In this document: in pieces, positions 12,262 through 24,640 of the stretch | Position numbering within the stretch: the stretch's first letter is position 1 | Layout: each line of letters begins with the position of its first letter | NCBI GenBank assembly: GCA_002914845.1 | Contig: JXTC01000034.1 | Location: 593,432-657,431 of the forward strand | Length of the DNA stretch: 64,000 nt | Origin: Trema orientale | Lineage: Eukaryota; Streptophyta; Magnoliopsida; Rosales; Cannabaceae | Direction: 5' to 3' | The notes under the pieces: generated by a model | Told to the model about the DNA's origin: nothing | The model's database searches: none | The model's input: only the letters and a program-made list of their open reading frames with translations | Position numbers and translations under genes: made by a program

Positions 12262-13861
12262 ATATAGCCCTCAATTGAATGGTTGACGCATTTCATCGTC
12301 AATGGTAGAAAATTAACCAAAGAGACTGTAATTTTGTATTATTGTTCTACTTAAATATGGAATAAGGTTTGAGAAAAGAAGTCTTTCTTTCTTGCTTTTA
12401 ATCAGGTTTAAATTCTTGGAAAATTGAACCGACACTCCTAAGTTTGTCAAATAACAATGACGCCCTCTAAACTAAAAGTATATAATTTGTAACCAAAAAT
12501 TAAAAAAAAAATTAAAAAACTACATAGATACCCCTCTTCACTTGTCAAATTTGACTAAAATTAACTTTTGAGTTAAGTCTTCACTTAATTATGAACTTTT
12601 TTATTTGGAAATTATGAATTCTTACAATTAAAATACAAAGCAATTAAATATTTGAATTAAAAGAATAACATTAGCTAAGTGGTGAATAATTCATTGATTT
12701 CTCCGTCTTTTCCATCCCTATTGCGTTATTACAAATATTTTCTATTACTAAAATTCATTGATGTCGCTATAATTTTGATAAAAGTTAAAAAATCTGAGTG
12801 TAATTTTTTCAAGTTATTATACTAGATTATTCGAATCCCTCAATAATTCTAGGTTATTAACTTCTTATTAGCGAATCTCACATAATATCTTTTTAGCTTG
12901 CTCAATTAGGTAGGGGTTAGAAAATTATAAAAGTTGGACTTCAAGACTTTTGGCCCAGTCGAGATACTGCAACTTTTTAGTTATACTGCCGATATCGAGT
13001 ATAATTAGCCTTTGAAGTTTAAGCCAATCATATTTTTTATTGTACAAAACTTGTATGGATCTGTACATGCACTATTATATAACAATTGATGGAGGGAGGA
13101 AAAAAAGGGGAAAAATTATACTGAGCGCACCATTTGTTTTACGTCAAAATAAAAATGCCACTCATAATAATTTTTTTTTTTAAAAAAACAAATACACCGA
13201 CACCCCTAAAATTCAATAACAGAGCTAAGTGATGAAATTTTCATTGATTTTTTGAATTTTTTTATGACCCAAGGGTGTAACCTGAAATAATTTAAGTTCA
13301 ACAAGGAACTTTCACTATATTATTGACATAAATCAAGTGTACCAAAAATCTAATATTGATATTTAGCATTTTTTCAGTAAATTAATTGTTGCTAAGGATG
13401 TTTGTAATTAAATTATTGTTACGATGGAAGAATATTGTTGACAACAAAAAGGTGGTGTTTTTGATGAATCACTATTATTGATTGTAATAGCTTATATGTA
13501 TATAGGCTAAATTTTCATAGGTGCTTTTGTTTTAGTGATCTATCTGTAGGTATAAAAAAATGAAAAAAGAAAAAAATCCTATATATTGGTAAGAATGATA
13601 TCTCGGTATCCCGTGAAATATATATATATATATCGGTAAACAATCATATATGAATCTATATCGTTAACAATTATAATTAAATATAAAAGTACCGTTAGTA
13701 ATTGACTACATCGTTTTACTCAAGTATATGCAAACCGCCTTTCAGAATTAATAAATAAATAAAAATCTATTGGAACAACCACTTTTATATGTTTATATAC
13801 GATATAGTTATAACCTGAAAATGATATATATATATATATGTGTGTATTTATTGTTACGCAC
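12262..13861. other. AT-rich sequence without a recognised gene
   Basis: No ORF, RNA gene or paired transposon ends could be supported here. There are short AT microsatellites at about 13617-13633 and 13825-13840. If the proposed 5' UTR exon at 13862 is right, this stretch is intron of the first lyase gene. Confidence 0.4.
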
Positions 13862-14000
13862 CTCAAATTACAAAGATGACGAAACAGCTGCAAGGAGACC
13901 GATGGGCTAAAAGAACTTGGGGAGGAGGAGAGCAGAGATTTAGAGCAATGTGATTTAGTTTTTTTTTTTAAGGTTTTGGGTGCTGTAAGAGCTTCAATGC
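13862..14000 (-). promoter_or_regulatory. candidate 5' UTR exon and promoter of the first lyase gene
   Basis: The minus strand carries a CCAAT motif (14053-14057 region), a TATA-like CTATAAAG (14026-14033) and then a leader with a C/T-rich stretch (CTCTGCTCTCCTCCTCCCC, about 13916-13934). The leader ends at a donor, TTTGAG|GTGCGTAACAATAAA. The paralogous lyase has an analogous 5' UTR donor, CAAAG|GTAACAATAAACC, at 32041. The sequences just inside the two introns are similar. Splicing to 8555 would create a 5.3-kb 5' UTR intron. It could instead belong to an unrelated non-coding transcript. Confidence 0.35.
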
Positions 14001-14033
14001 GACCTTATGTACTACGATCTCCACTCTTTATAG

Positions 14034-14492
14034 ACTAAGAGGGTGCATACTATTGGCACATGATTAGTTCTCTAGTATCTTTCCCCGATTCCTTTTTATG
14101 GGTTAATATCCAAGAAACTTCAATTTCCATAAAAATGATATACATTCGAGGTAAGTGAAGCAATTTCTTGTCATGTTGGATTTTTAACCTTGTTAATGAT
14201 TTATCTTCATAATGAAGTTTCTTATGCCTATTTTTAACTGGTCCATATATATATATATATATGATATCTAACAAAATTGTAAATTTTAAAGTTATATATA
14301 TGGGAATAGGATGTATGTTTCTCAAACCATCAAACCTTTTTCATTTCATTCAAGTTATGCCCATGTCAAAAGATGTTTACCATAAAAAACACACATACAT
14401 GTAAGTATAGAGAGAATCAGAACATCAATAGCTTAATTGAACTTATTTCCTATTTTTACTACTGATCTCTTCATAATTCATATTGACATATT
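14034..14492. other. short intergenic spacer behind the dehydrogenase gene
   Basis: The spacer lies between the candidate lyase promoter and the dehydrogenase stop codon. It is A/T-rich with an AT microsatellite at 14246-14262. It should contain the dehydrogenase 3' UTR. No other feature is seen. Confidence 0.4.
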
Positions 14493-17400
14493 CTACGAAC
14501 TAGGCTTCAGTGTGTTTCCAACGTCAATAACAAACCGATATCTAACGTCTCCTTTTACAAGACGGTTCAAAGCAATATTCACATAATCAATTGGAATAAC
14601 TTCGATAAGAGATGTAATATTGTGTTTGGCTGCAAAATCAATCATCTCTTGTGTCTCTTTTATCCCTCCCGTGCAACTTCCAGCTACTATCTTCCTTCCT
14701 GCCATGATCATCTCAGATTAATTTACATTGTTTCCTAAAGCAAAATGTTGAAATGCTTCATGGCATTAATTAATGGACTGATCATTGCACATCAATATTT
14801 TTTTTGTTCAACGCTTATATGTACATTTCACCAAATTTTTTATAAAAAAAAAAGCGAAAAAGAGAAATTGGGAAAACTAAGATCATTTGAAATTAAAATG
14901 ACCATCTTTTAATTTATATTTTGGTCCAGCTAGTATGGTTAAGTAGTCATGATAACTTAAAAAGTTTGTTTGTCAAGACTTCCTAAAAGCAAGTCATTCA
15001 CTAAAATTCAACAAATGATTGCAATCTAGATTGTATTTTTTTTTTAACCTATATATAGGTAGTATTTTACTCAGTTAAAATTTATCTTATATGTTTTTTG
15101 TGGTAAAAAGGTAGAAATAAAGAACATTAAATAATATATATTTATTTTTAATTTTTTTTTTCAATTATTCAAATCATTGACCTTTAGATTAACGAAGATA
15201 ACAGTTCGAAAAAAAAAATATAGATAGGCTAAAAAAAAAAGCAAAAAACAAAAAGTACTTATTGAATTGGGACCAATATATGTATACTTATACATGTAAC
15301 TCTTACCCATAATTAAAGGAAAAACTGGTAGCTCAAGTGGTTTGTCCGGTGCCCCAACCATAATTAATTTTCCTTGAGACTTCAAAAGGCCAATCAAGGG
15401 CCCAAGTGAGTGAACTGCAGAAACTGTGTCGATAATTCCATCCATAGTGCTCATGGCAGCCTTCACAATTGACACAACAAAAAATTACAAAAAATGTTAA
15501 TCAGAAAATTTACTTAAAAATTTCATCATTAAGTACACTCTTAATTAATACAAAATTGTACCTGCATCTGATCTTGGTCACGGCTGACCAAGAATGAGTC
15601 TGCCCCAAGATGTTCAATAGCTTCTTCCTTCTTATTGGCAGATGTACTTATCACCGTAACCTTAGCTCCCATAGCCTTGGCGAATTTCACTGCTACGTGG
15701 CCCAGCCCACCAAGCCCAACTATACCCACATGCGTACCGGGCTTGTCTAACCCAAAATGCTTTAACGGGCTGTAAACAGTAATCCCAGCGCAGAGTAGAG
15801 GAGCAGTGGCATCAAGTGGTAGTTTGTCCGGAATGTGGACTATGAACTGCTCGTGGGCCACCATTATGTCAGAGAAGCCTCCGCGTGTGGCGGTTCCATC
15901 GTGGTCGATGGCGCTGCACGTAGGTATCATCTTGGGGCAGTAATTTTCGAGATCGTCATCGCAGTTGTCGCAGGAGCCACAAGATCCCACCATGTATCCC
16001 ACACCAACTTTGTCACCAACTTTTATTTTTTCCACCTTGTTGCCTATTTGGGTCACTACACCAACAATCTCATGCCTGCATTGATGATCATCAATTGTTC
16101 AAAAATCAATTCAGCTCTCCCTCACCTTAGTCCTAACTGAAATGGCTTCTTTTACATGAGTTAAGGTACATTTTTTGTATGGTTTTATTTATTAAATGTC
16201 ACATATTGATTAAAACCTAACCACTAAACATTGTACCACCACTATATTTCCCTAAAAAACCAAAAAAAAAAAAAAAAAAAAGGAAAAAGATCCATGTACC
16301 ATTATTCCTATAATGTACCCAAAACTTTGGTTTTTGTGCAGATACTCTGTTCCCAAGCACTTTTCATTCATATATATACTCTCTTTTGGGAAAAAAGAAA
16401 AAAGAAAAAAAAAAAGAAAATGATAACCGCATGAATATAGTGAGTCTGAGTCAAAGTCAGAGTCAAAGTCAAAGTCCAAGTCAACGAATAAGTCAAAGTC
16501 AACATATGGTGAGTTAACACTGGATGCTTCACAGTAAATGTATGTTGCCACTTAAATTTCTTACATTGTCAAGGGAACACCTAAAAATGACTCTAATGAG
16601 ATCTCTGGTTAATGGCTTATGTTTGTATAAAATATAGTCCAGACTGTTTTCTTTTTGGTTGATGAGAAGCTCTTTCTACAACTATTTGAAGTATAGAAAT
16701 AATCTCTTTAACTATTATGCACTTTAATCGACAAATTTCCCATAGTTGATAGAAACTCAAAAATTAATTACCACATATTTAGTTTTTGCACCTCTTTCTG
16801 AAAAAAAAAAAAAAAAAAGAATACTCAAATGCATATATGTAACATAACAAAAATCCAGAAATCCTACTTCCTTAATTACTTTGTTTGGCCACTCATTAGA
16901 AGAGTAGAACGTACCCGGGGACAAGTGGATAGATAGACATGCCCCATTCGTTCTTGACCATATGTAGATCGGTATGGCATATTCCACAGTACAGCACTCT
17001 GAAGACAACATCCTTCGCCCCTGTTTCCCTGTATATATAGTCCAACCAAATATGTTAATAAATTTAATTTTTATTCGCAAAAATGAAATAACTTTTGGAA
17101 AAAAAAAAAATTGTTTCAGTTAAAAGATCACAAAACTGGGATTTCAAAAGGGAAAATAAGAAAAATGAAATTGTAAGGTAAAGTGTTAAGAACTTTAATT
17201 TTGTTAATTTAGTCGGTCTCTATTATCAACTTTATCTTTAACTTCCATTAATTTTTAGAGTGTACTATAACTTATAAGAGCTGAATATTATTGACAAATA
17301 TTTTGATGGGCAAAAAACATATATCATCAAGGAAAAATAAAAAAAAAATAGTTTAAATTAAATTAAATGGTTGGAGAAAACAAAAAAAGAAAAGAAAACC

Positions 17401-17494
17401 TTCTTGAGAAATGGAAAGGAGAGAGGACCCCGGATGAGTCTCTTGCTGCCCATCCAAAGGCCTTCATGGTTTGTTCTCCTTGAGATTTCACCAT
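14493..17494 (-). CDS. cinnamyl-alcohol/mannitol-dehydrogenase-like enzyme, 5 exons, 360 aa
   Basis: Zinc-dependent medium-chain alcohol dehydrogenase that interconverts an alcohol and its aldehyde with NADP(H). Exons 5' to 3': 17400-17494, 16915-17028, 15562-16075, 15307-15460, 14493-14698, all GT-AG, 1083 nt. Catalytic zinc ligands are Cys46 (YCGICHTD), His71 (VPGHEIVG) and Cys165 (LLCAG). Structural zinc ligands are Cys102, 105, 108 and 116 (GSCGSCDNC...YCPK). The Rossmann loop is GLGGLG at 190-195, followed by ISTSANKKE at 212-220, a serine/lysine pattern that favours NADP over NAD. Thr51 and His54 fit the proton relay. The position I align with Trp119 of Arabidopsis CAD5 is Pro121, so it is probably a class II CAD / mannitol or 8-hydroxygeraniol dehydrogenase-like protein and not a lignin-specific CAD. 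The substrate cannot be read from sequence. The first ATG (MVKSQGEQT) was chosen; a second in-frame Met is residue 10. Confidence 0.92.
16440..16506 (-). promoter_or_regulatory. cluster of six TTGACT (W-box core) motifs in a dehydrogenase intron
   Basis: The intron 16076-16914 contains a degenerate hexamer repeat. On the minus strand it reads as runs of TTTGACT and GTTGACT, with six TTGACT copies in about 60 bp. TTGAC(C/T) is the core recognised by WRKY factors. The array may equally be a decayed microsatellite; function is inference. Confidence 0.4.
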
Positions 17495-17670
17495 TTTTCT
17501 CTTCCTAATTTAAAGTTATACTCCGAAATTAAAACGGAAAATGGAAATTTTCAGAGAGTTATCGAATATTCGTTACAGATAACAGAACGGATCAAGCACT
17601 GGAAAAAGATAGAAGAAGAAATCTACAGCAATTGATGCACTTGATTTATAGGCCACCAGGAAAGCTTGGT

Positions 17671-17680
17671 ATTTATAGGG
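17671..17680 (-). promoter_or_regulatory. TATA box of the dehydrogenase gene
   Basis: The minus strand reads CCTATAAATA, a near-consensus plant TATA box, 177 bp upstream of the ATG at 17494. This would place the transcription start near 17645 and give a 5' UTR of about 150 nt. Confidence 0.6.
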
Positions 17681-18680
17681 AAGTGAAGAGAGTGACAAAT
17701 TAGTTAGGTCAGCTGACGCGAAATTTCATAGTCCACATATTTCTTGCTTGAAAATAATAAGAAACTTTACCCGGAAAAAAAAAAAAAGGAAATCACGGAA
17801 AAAGTAGTATTATAGATGCTACATTTTTATTCTTTCATTTCCCACTACTTTCTTGAGCAGAAAATTTCATAGAAAGTTCCCGAAATTTTCGAGGCAAGTG
17901 ATTATGTTACAGTAGTTAACAACAACCATGTTTTTTAATCCATAAGTTGAAGGCCAAAAAAAAAAATAAGAGAGAAAAAGGAAAAGGGCAAAAAAAAAAA
18001 AAAAACAACAACAACAAAAATAAACAACCATGTTTTTGTCGTCGGGAATCTTGGAATATGATAAATAAGGACTATTCTCATGTTACGTATTGTATTGTAC
18101 TGTTAGGAGTATGTCTGATAAGCTGACTTGAATAATATACAGATATAGGGATGCTAATTAAATTAACAGTGTATTATTAAAGAATTATGTCAGTTTTATT
18201 GACGGTTTTAATTATATAAAGTACGGTTTTAAATATATCTATACATAAATATGGGATGGCATCAGTCTGAAATTTCCTCCGAAATGACGAGTCAATACTG
18301 AAAAGGAAATTACGAAGCACTTGAAAATTGTGAGATAAACTATTCGGACGTGTGTACATTGCGACAAATGTTACTACAGATCACAATCCAATAATACATG
18401 TAAATGTGTAATATGATAAGATCAATATCAAATTTGAATACAAAGTCCTCCACTGTGGCGTTGAAACTTTTTAGTTGGACTTTGCTGAACAATAACAAGG
18501 TGATACATAATATCTCTCCTTTTTCAATTAAAATATAGGGGAGAGTGACATTAATGATTGGTATACACTTCTTACATCCACTTGTTGTATAACTTTCTGA
18601 TTGAAAAATTGTAAGCCAACTTACAGAAAAAGAAAAATGGTGTGTGGACATTTTATATAGCGAAATATGGATATAATTTT

Positions 18681-18745
<65 letters not shown>

Positions 18746-19284
18746 TCACGCACACCAATCCACGACATTAATAATGATTTGAGAGAAGAGCTTCAATATT
18801 TTTTTCTTTCGAATGAATAAAGTCTAAAGAGCTTCAATAATAGTATATACATACTTACTCTAGTAATCTATTAGCAAAAATGGACTAAATTTTTGTGTGC
18901 AATGTACTTATTCTTGCGTAACGGGTTTGTCTCCATGAGGTGAAACACATTGTTTTGCATACTAACACTAAAAAGAAAGTCCATTTTCGTTTTGTTTTTG
19001 CATTCAACCAAGGAAAAACAGTCAAAACACGACATGATTCCCCAAAACATAAGTGGTTGGTTCCAATTTATATTACATCTTTCTATCAATATTAGAACAT
19101 CTAAAATAGAAATATTTTGGTTAATACCATATTTATCTCGTCACATTTCACTATTCCTATTCTTGGTGAGGGATGCGAGTGGCCAATTTAGCATTGGTAC
19201 AATCCTTATTTCAGTCGTTACGTTATTTTCGCTATTTGTGTTAAGATTATTCTTTCATAGAAATGAGTGAAAAACTAAGCCATC
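17681..19284. other. intergenic, AT-rich
   Basis: Upstream of the dehydrogenase. Contains A-rich runs at 17960-18020 and a (TA)n microsatellite at about 18685-18740. The short ORFs here have no family resemblance and poor coding character. No gene is seen. Confidence 0.5.
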
Positions 19285-20795
19285 ATTGGTAGTGACGAAG
19301 CTACATTGTGCACATATACCCCCTATCCCCCTTAATTTTTTGAAATTTTAAATTTTACACTATTCTGTTTATTAAAATATTCAATTATATATCCCTCATG
19401 TATTCCCTCCCCCTTAATGTTGACAATTTAAATTCACCCACATATCTCATAAAAAAATAATAATAATCAATAATGCCCCTCATTTACCTCTATTGAATTT
19501 TATAGTTTTTAAATTTTCTTATATTATTTTAAGCAATTAATTTTACCCACACTTTTATTAATAATTTTTATTTGGACTTCACTTTAAAATAACTTTTTAA
19601 TCATACGTTGGTCCATATTGACTATAAGTATCTCAAAATTACCATTTTTAGACTGTCCCAAACCATATTAGAGAAATTAGGTTGAAAACATGCCTAATTT
19701 GAGGCATATGCTCTCGAATCTGAAAAATATGCATATTGACAAAAATACCCTTAAAAAATTAAACTTGGTTAAATATGCATGAAACATGTAAAATAATTTT
19801 TTCAAATTTTCAAAAAAAAATTTGAAAGTCAAGTTTAAAGATAATGGGTATAGTTTAAAATAATTTATGACCAAATTTCGAGATACTATAAGAAAATTCA
19901 CGTGTTGAAAAATCATTTTTCGATTATTTTTGTGAGTTTTAATAAAAAATCGCAATGATTGTCGAAATTTTTTGATGATTTCTGATTGTTTTCGATGAAA
20001 ATAGTATTCTCAATAAAATTTCGATGAAATGAGTATTTTTGATCATTTTCGATGAGATATTGATGGTATATTTTTCGACAATATGTCGATGAAACTGGTA
20101 TTTTCAATAAACTTTTGATAAAAGTGGCATTTTCGATATATGCTATTTCAATAAATGGTACTTTCAATGATATTTTGAGGAAAATAGTATTTTGGCAATA
20201 TTTCGATGAAAATGGTATTTTCCATGCTATTTTAATAAATGAAATTTTTGGCAATATTTCAATGAAAGTGACATTTTCGATAACTTTCGACGTAATTTCT
20301 CTACTTTGGATATTATTTCTATAATTTTTTATAGTTTTGCAAATTATGATTAAGAATAGCAAATATTAACCCAAATTTAATTTTTTAGCACATAAATTGC
20401 TCCAACTAAATATCTCGAAACTTGATAATAAAATATTTGAACTATACCCATTATATTTAACTAAAAAATTTTTAATGATTACTTATGTTTGAGAAACAAA
20501 ATATGAAGGAGATGAGATAGGTTAGGAGGCATATAAGAAGAGAACCAATTATTGGAGGTAGTTTAGACTTTTCAAGTGATTATATATACATATTTTATCA
20601 AGTTTTATTGAGGAGAGCATATGCCTCAAATTAGGTATATTTTAATACATAATTTACCTAATTTCTTTTATATTACTCAATGACAAGTCCATTCGAAGAA
20701 ATTGAAGGGGAAAAAAAAGCAAAAAAGAAGTAGAAAAAAAAAACTTAGATTAAGAGTTTGCCCCTGGAAAATTTATCTAACTCCATCACTGATCA
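19285..20795 (-). repeat. interspersed repeat R1, copy 1, interrupted by a TIR element
   Basis: The two arms 19285-19665 and 20676-20795 together match, on the opposite strand, the repeat at 21526-22012. Shared landmarks are aagtgaagtccaaataaaaatt, ttatgagatgtgtaggtgaa, and a terminal segment ending in gctccatcattgg. The other end of the repeat (tgcccctggaaa...ctccatcactgatcattg) lies at 20752-20795, beyond the 1-kb element inserted at 19671-20670. There is no coding capacity and the class is unknown. Confidence 0.55.
19671..20670. mobile_element. 1.0-kb TIR element with internal TTTCGATGAAAATGG repeats and TATTA TSD
   Basis: Both termini carry AAATTAGGT followed by CCTAATTTGAGGCATATGCTCTC in inverted orientation (19671-19716 and 20614-20670). 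TATTA occurs directly outside each end (19666-19670 and 20671-20675), compatible with a 5-bp target-site duplication. The interior from about 19970 to 20300 is a degenerate array of roughly 30-bp units built on tttcgatgaaaatggtatttt. There is no transposase. It is inserted in repeat R1, so it is younger than R1. Confidence 0.65.
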
Positions 20796-20991
20796 TTGAT
20801 ATACATATTCCATTTTAGCTTTTTCGATTTTCAATTTAAAGGATAGGCAATTTATTATTATCTAAATGAATGAGAATCATGTTTTGAATATAAACTCAGA
20901 ATAACTAATATAATTTTTTCTTAGAAAGAAATGGTGATATGGTCATGAGATGTATCCCTAATCTTTTGCTTTAATCATGTAATGCGATTAT

Positions 20992-21181
20992 GGGCCTGTT
21001 TGGGATAGCTTTTACTTCTTGAAGTAAAAGTATAAAAAGATCTTCCTAAAAAAGATGATAGGTCCATGCTTCTTTAAAAAGATCTTTTGGATACAAAAAG
21101 ATCTTCTAAAAATTTATCCAAACACTCTTAAAAGATCTTTTGAGTCTTAAAAGATCTTTGAAAGCTGTGCCAAACGGGCCC
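20992..21181. mobile_element. 190-bp MITE with GGGCCTGTTTGG termini
   Basis: The left end GGGCCTGTTTGGGATAGCTTT and the reverse complement of the right end, GGGCCCGTTTGGCACAGCTTT, form about 22-bp terminal inverted repeats with four mismatches. GGGCCNGTTTGG ends are typical of plant MITEs. The interior has five copies of AAGATCTT, itself a palindrome. A target-site duplication is not clear, so the superfamily is open. Confidence 0.65.
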
Positions 21182-21525
21182 TAAGTAATTGTCCTTTTGT
21201 TTATTTACTCAAAATTAAGAATGGACTCTTTCTGCCCTTAATTACAAACCTTTAGTAGTGGAAGAACCTATTGCGTATATGGACAACCCTTGATAAAAAA
21301 ATTATATACCATTCAAGTTGATGAGTGATTGAATTCATTTTCGATGATTTTATTTTTTTATATCCATTTTTTCATTTTTTTTAAGTAACGTGTCAAAATA
21401 TAAATGGTTAGACACAATTTGGTACATGATTTTTGGATAGCTTATCTTAATCTAATTATCTTTGGTCTCCATAGTTTGTGGTTGAGAATTGCCTCTTCAT
21501 AATCAATATTTCAGTCGGTTAAAAT

Positions 21526-22012
21526 CAATGACGGACCCAAAATTTTTTTTCAAGGGGGCAGAATCTAATGCTAAATTTAATGTTTTTTTCCCTCCTTTTT
21601 GCTCTATGTATTTTATTTTTTCAATTCCTTCAAATAGATTTGTAAATGCAAAATATAATCTAGGAGAATTTTAGAAATAATAATTTTTAAATACACATAG
21701 TCAATATTGACCAAAATATAATTAAAAAGATTTTTTTTAAGTGAAGTCCAAATAAAAATTATTCATAAAAGTATGAAAAAATCAAGTAATTAAGAATAGT
21801 AAAAGTGAAGTTTAAAAATTATAAAATTCAACGGGAGCAAATGAGAAACATCATTGAATTTTTTTATGAGATGTGTAGGTGAAATTTAAAATTATCAAAA
21901 TTTAGAAGCACAAACGAGGGATAAAATTGAATAATTTATCAATAAAGGGGTAAAAGTTGAAACTTTAAAAGTTGAGAGGGGGGCATATGGGCCTAAGGTG
22001 GCTCCATCATTG
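21526..22012 (+). repeat. interspersed repeat R1, copy 2
   Basis: Runs from caatgacggacccaaaat to ggtggctccatcattgg. It is the inverted counterpart of the copy at 19285-20795, of which it lacks the 1-kb insertion. The short ORF at its left end (21489-21674) has no family resemblance. Confidence 0.5.
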
Positions 22013-22438
22013 GTCAAAATGCAAATTACTACTTTCATAGTGTAGTATTTTACCACTTAGAGTTGACTGCTAGATTATCAAATACTACAACAGAAACGGA
22101 AGCGTGATTAAAGAAGAAACTTCGTGGATTCTTCTAGAAAACGGATAAATTGACCAGTTTGAATAATATTGCTAACAATGATAATTCACACTCAAATTAG
22201 GAATATCCCTATTTTATATTGATAGTTATAGAATAATTAGATTATTTCACTAATTAAGGCATAATTACCCAATTATAAATAGATGTAAGCGATTAGGACT
22301 CTGTCCTTATAAATAAGGGACATTAATCACAGTATAATTCATTCACAACTATTCCACATAACAGAGCTAAAATTATTACTCTATAATCTCCCTTTTTAAT
22401 CTACCGTAGATGGATACCATTTTTTCTGGATAGAACTT

Positions 22439-24640
22439 ATCACGACCCAAACCCTGGGCCATTGACATAAAGGAAATTTTACAAGTAAAAATTCAATAGC
22501 AGTTTTAGAAAAATTTTTAAAATAGTTTTAAAGTAAAATTCTCACAGTTTTGTGATCACCATTAAATATAGATTGATAATAAAATTTATAAAATAAAACC
22601 AAATATTAATATCATCCTCACAATTCAACCAAATTTGTGATATGGGCCCTTAAGTATTATTACAAGCCAAGATAAATAAACAAATGTCTTCTACATAGTT
22701 ACTAATTATTTAAAATTAGTAATGTGCTTCTCTCTACTCTACTTCTGAATTCCCAAGGTCATACTGAACACTACCTGAGAGGAGAAAAATAAGGGATGAG
22801 CATTCAGATACTCAGTAGGAATTCAATTACCTTTTTGAATAGAAATAATTTCTCAAGCCTGTATGGTTAGTATAATTCAAGCTGGTTTATAAAATCAGGA
22901 TTATAAAGTATACCAGAAATCACATTTGATCCTCACATTCAAATAAAACCAAAACTACATAATTGTACATATCATATATTAACCAATATATATGAGTGAG
23001 TTCTCATCCTCCCATCACGGCCATATAATACTTTTTTACCAAAAATACCCAACATCTAACACTATTCAGAGGTGTGTCAGCAAAACCTGCATAGGTGCCT
23101 AGGTCTTTCACCTAGTCCTACCGTAACTTGCTAGCGATCTAAACTACCGTGATAAAATAATAGTGCTCAATTGTGTAATCCTATGGTATGTACAACATGT
23201 AACAGTTCATAATAATTATGCATCTGAGAATTAATCAAATCATACTTTAAAATTCCACCTGGCATTATTCTAGGATTTACTGTAATATGGGTAGCAATCC
23301 GATGTATCACCCCATAATCACAATTTTAAAATATGTATAAAAATCACACAGTCCAATCCTAGTATAATACAATATTTTCAACAATTTATTAAATCATCTT
23401 GTTATTCACGATTTTTCATAAATTAGTCAATTTAAATCAAAATAGGTATAAAACTAGGTAGTTGAATTCTTACCTCGGGGTGATAGCTATATCAAGTTAA
23501 CGACATTTGTAGAAACTCCCATTGATAGTTTTGATGCACGAAAAATGTTTTCACAAATTCCGTTCGCTCACTTTGAGGAGTGACTTTTCCAATGGAGCCT
23601 CAAATAGTAAAACAAACTTCACCACTGTGTTCCTAGAATCCAAAATAGTTAGGTTGGCATATAATTTGACTAATTTGAGTTGTAGGCTGAAATTCAGCCC
23701 ACGGTACGCTAAACGACACAATTCACGAGCCTTGTGGTTCGAAATTAATGCCATTTTAAAACATTATCGATATTATATATCACAACTCGGTTCTCGACTT
23801 TATTAAATCCAAATTTGAGGTCAAAACTTCGTTTTGAGGTTTAGATCATTATTGACCTTAATTCCCAACAGTTATACAAATGTCATTTTTCTAAAATATT
23901 TGCAAAAATATCAACTTTGATGATTGTTTATAAAAAAGCCATCTTTTAGAAATATTTTGAAAAATACCACTTTTCTAATCTCAACCGGAGGTCCAATCTG
24001 AATAGTGATAGTTTTCAGTCCAATACTGTTTAGTTTTGCAAAAATATCATTTTTTGTCTCGAATTAGAAAAATATCACATTTTTCAATTTAAGATTTCTC
24101 TCAAACAGAGATCAAATCAATATAACAAAATGACATTACTCATGATTCAAATCTCTCTATCACTTCATATAATTTTCACGGCCATAATAATCATTCCCCA
24201 AAAATAATTATAAAAATGCCATAAACTATTTTGTATAACGACCAAAAAAAGTTCAAATGCTTACCGGAGGTGACTCGCCGGAAATTGGTGGCTAAAATGT
24301 GTTGGGGAGCTAAAATGTGTTAGGGAGGACTCGACTCAAGGGAGGTTGAGCTTGCGACTTTAGGTGGTGCTCGGCGTTGAACGGCGACGAAATGCCAGTT
24401 TTTGGCCGCGAAAGGTCGTGGCTTCGTAGGCTTCTTCCCGTGCTCCGGTGGCGCGACAGGCTACAGTGGCTACAGGCGAGTCTTCGACAGAGGTCGTGGG
24501 AGGTCCATGCTGGTGGTTGAAGTTTCATGTGTGGCAGAGCTTTCGGCTCTTAATGTATGTGTGAGGAAAAAGAGGGACGTGGGTGGTATTTTAAGAAAAG
24601 TTTTGGGCTGTTTTTTTTTTTTAATTAAAAAGAAAATAAT
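22439..24640 (+). mobile_element. LTR-like repeat, copy B (probable solo LTR)
   Basis: Starts TATCACGACCCAAACCC, resembling the TGTCACGACCC start of plant LTRs. It matches copy C (56290-58709) in inverse order. Shared blocks include the actcagtaggaattcaatta segment, a 'cctaggtctttcacctag / ttgctagcgatctaaactac' block near 23090-23150, gtaatcctatggtatgtacaac, the 'cctaggatttactgtaat' block and a G+C-richer end at 24260-24560. The ORFs 23522-23806 and 24402-24800 lie in these non-coding blocks and are not credited as genes. The right boundary is approximate. Confidence 0.6.

Noticed and set aside
19913..20362. 149-codon minus-strand ORF with Phe/Ile/Glu repeats
   Set aside because: Direct translation of the degenerate TTTCGATGAAAATGG array inside the nested TIR element.
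23522..23806. ORFs resembling the ORF at 57224-57505 of the other strand
   Set aside because: The likeness comes from two inverted copies of the same LTR-like repeat, and the frames are not conserved by coding constraint as far as I can see.
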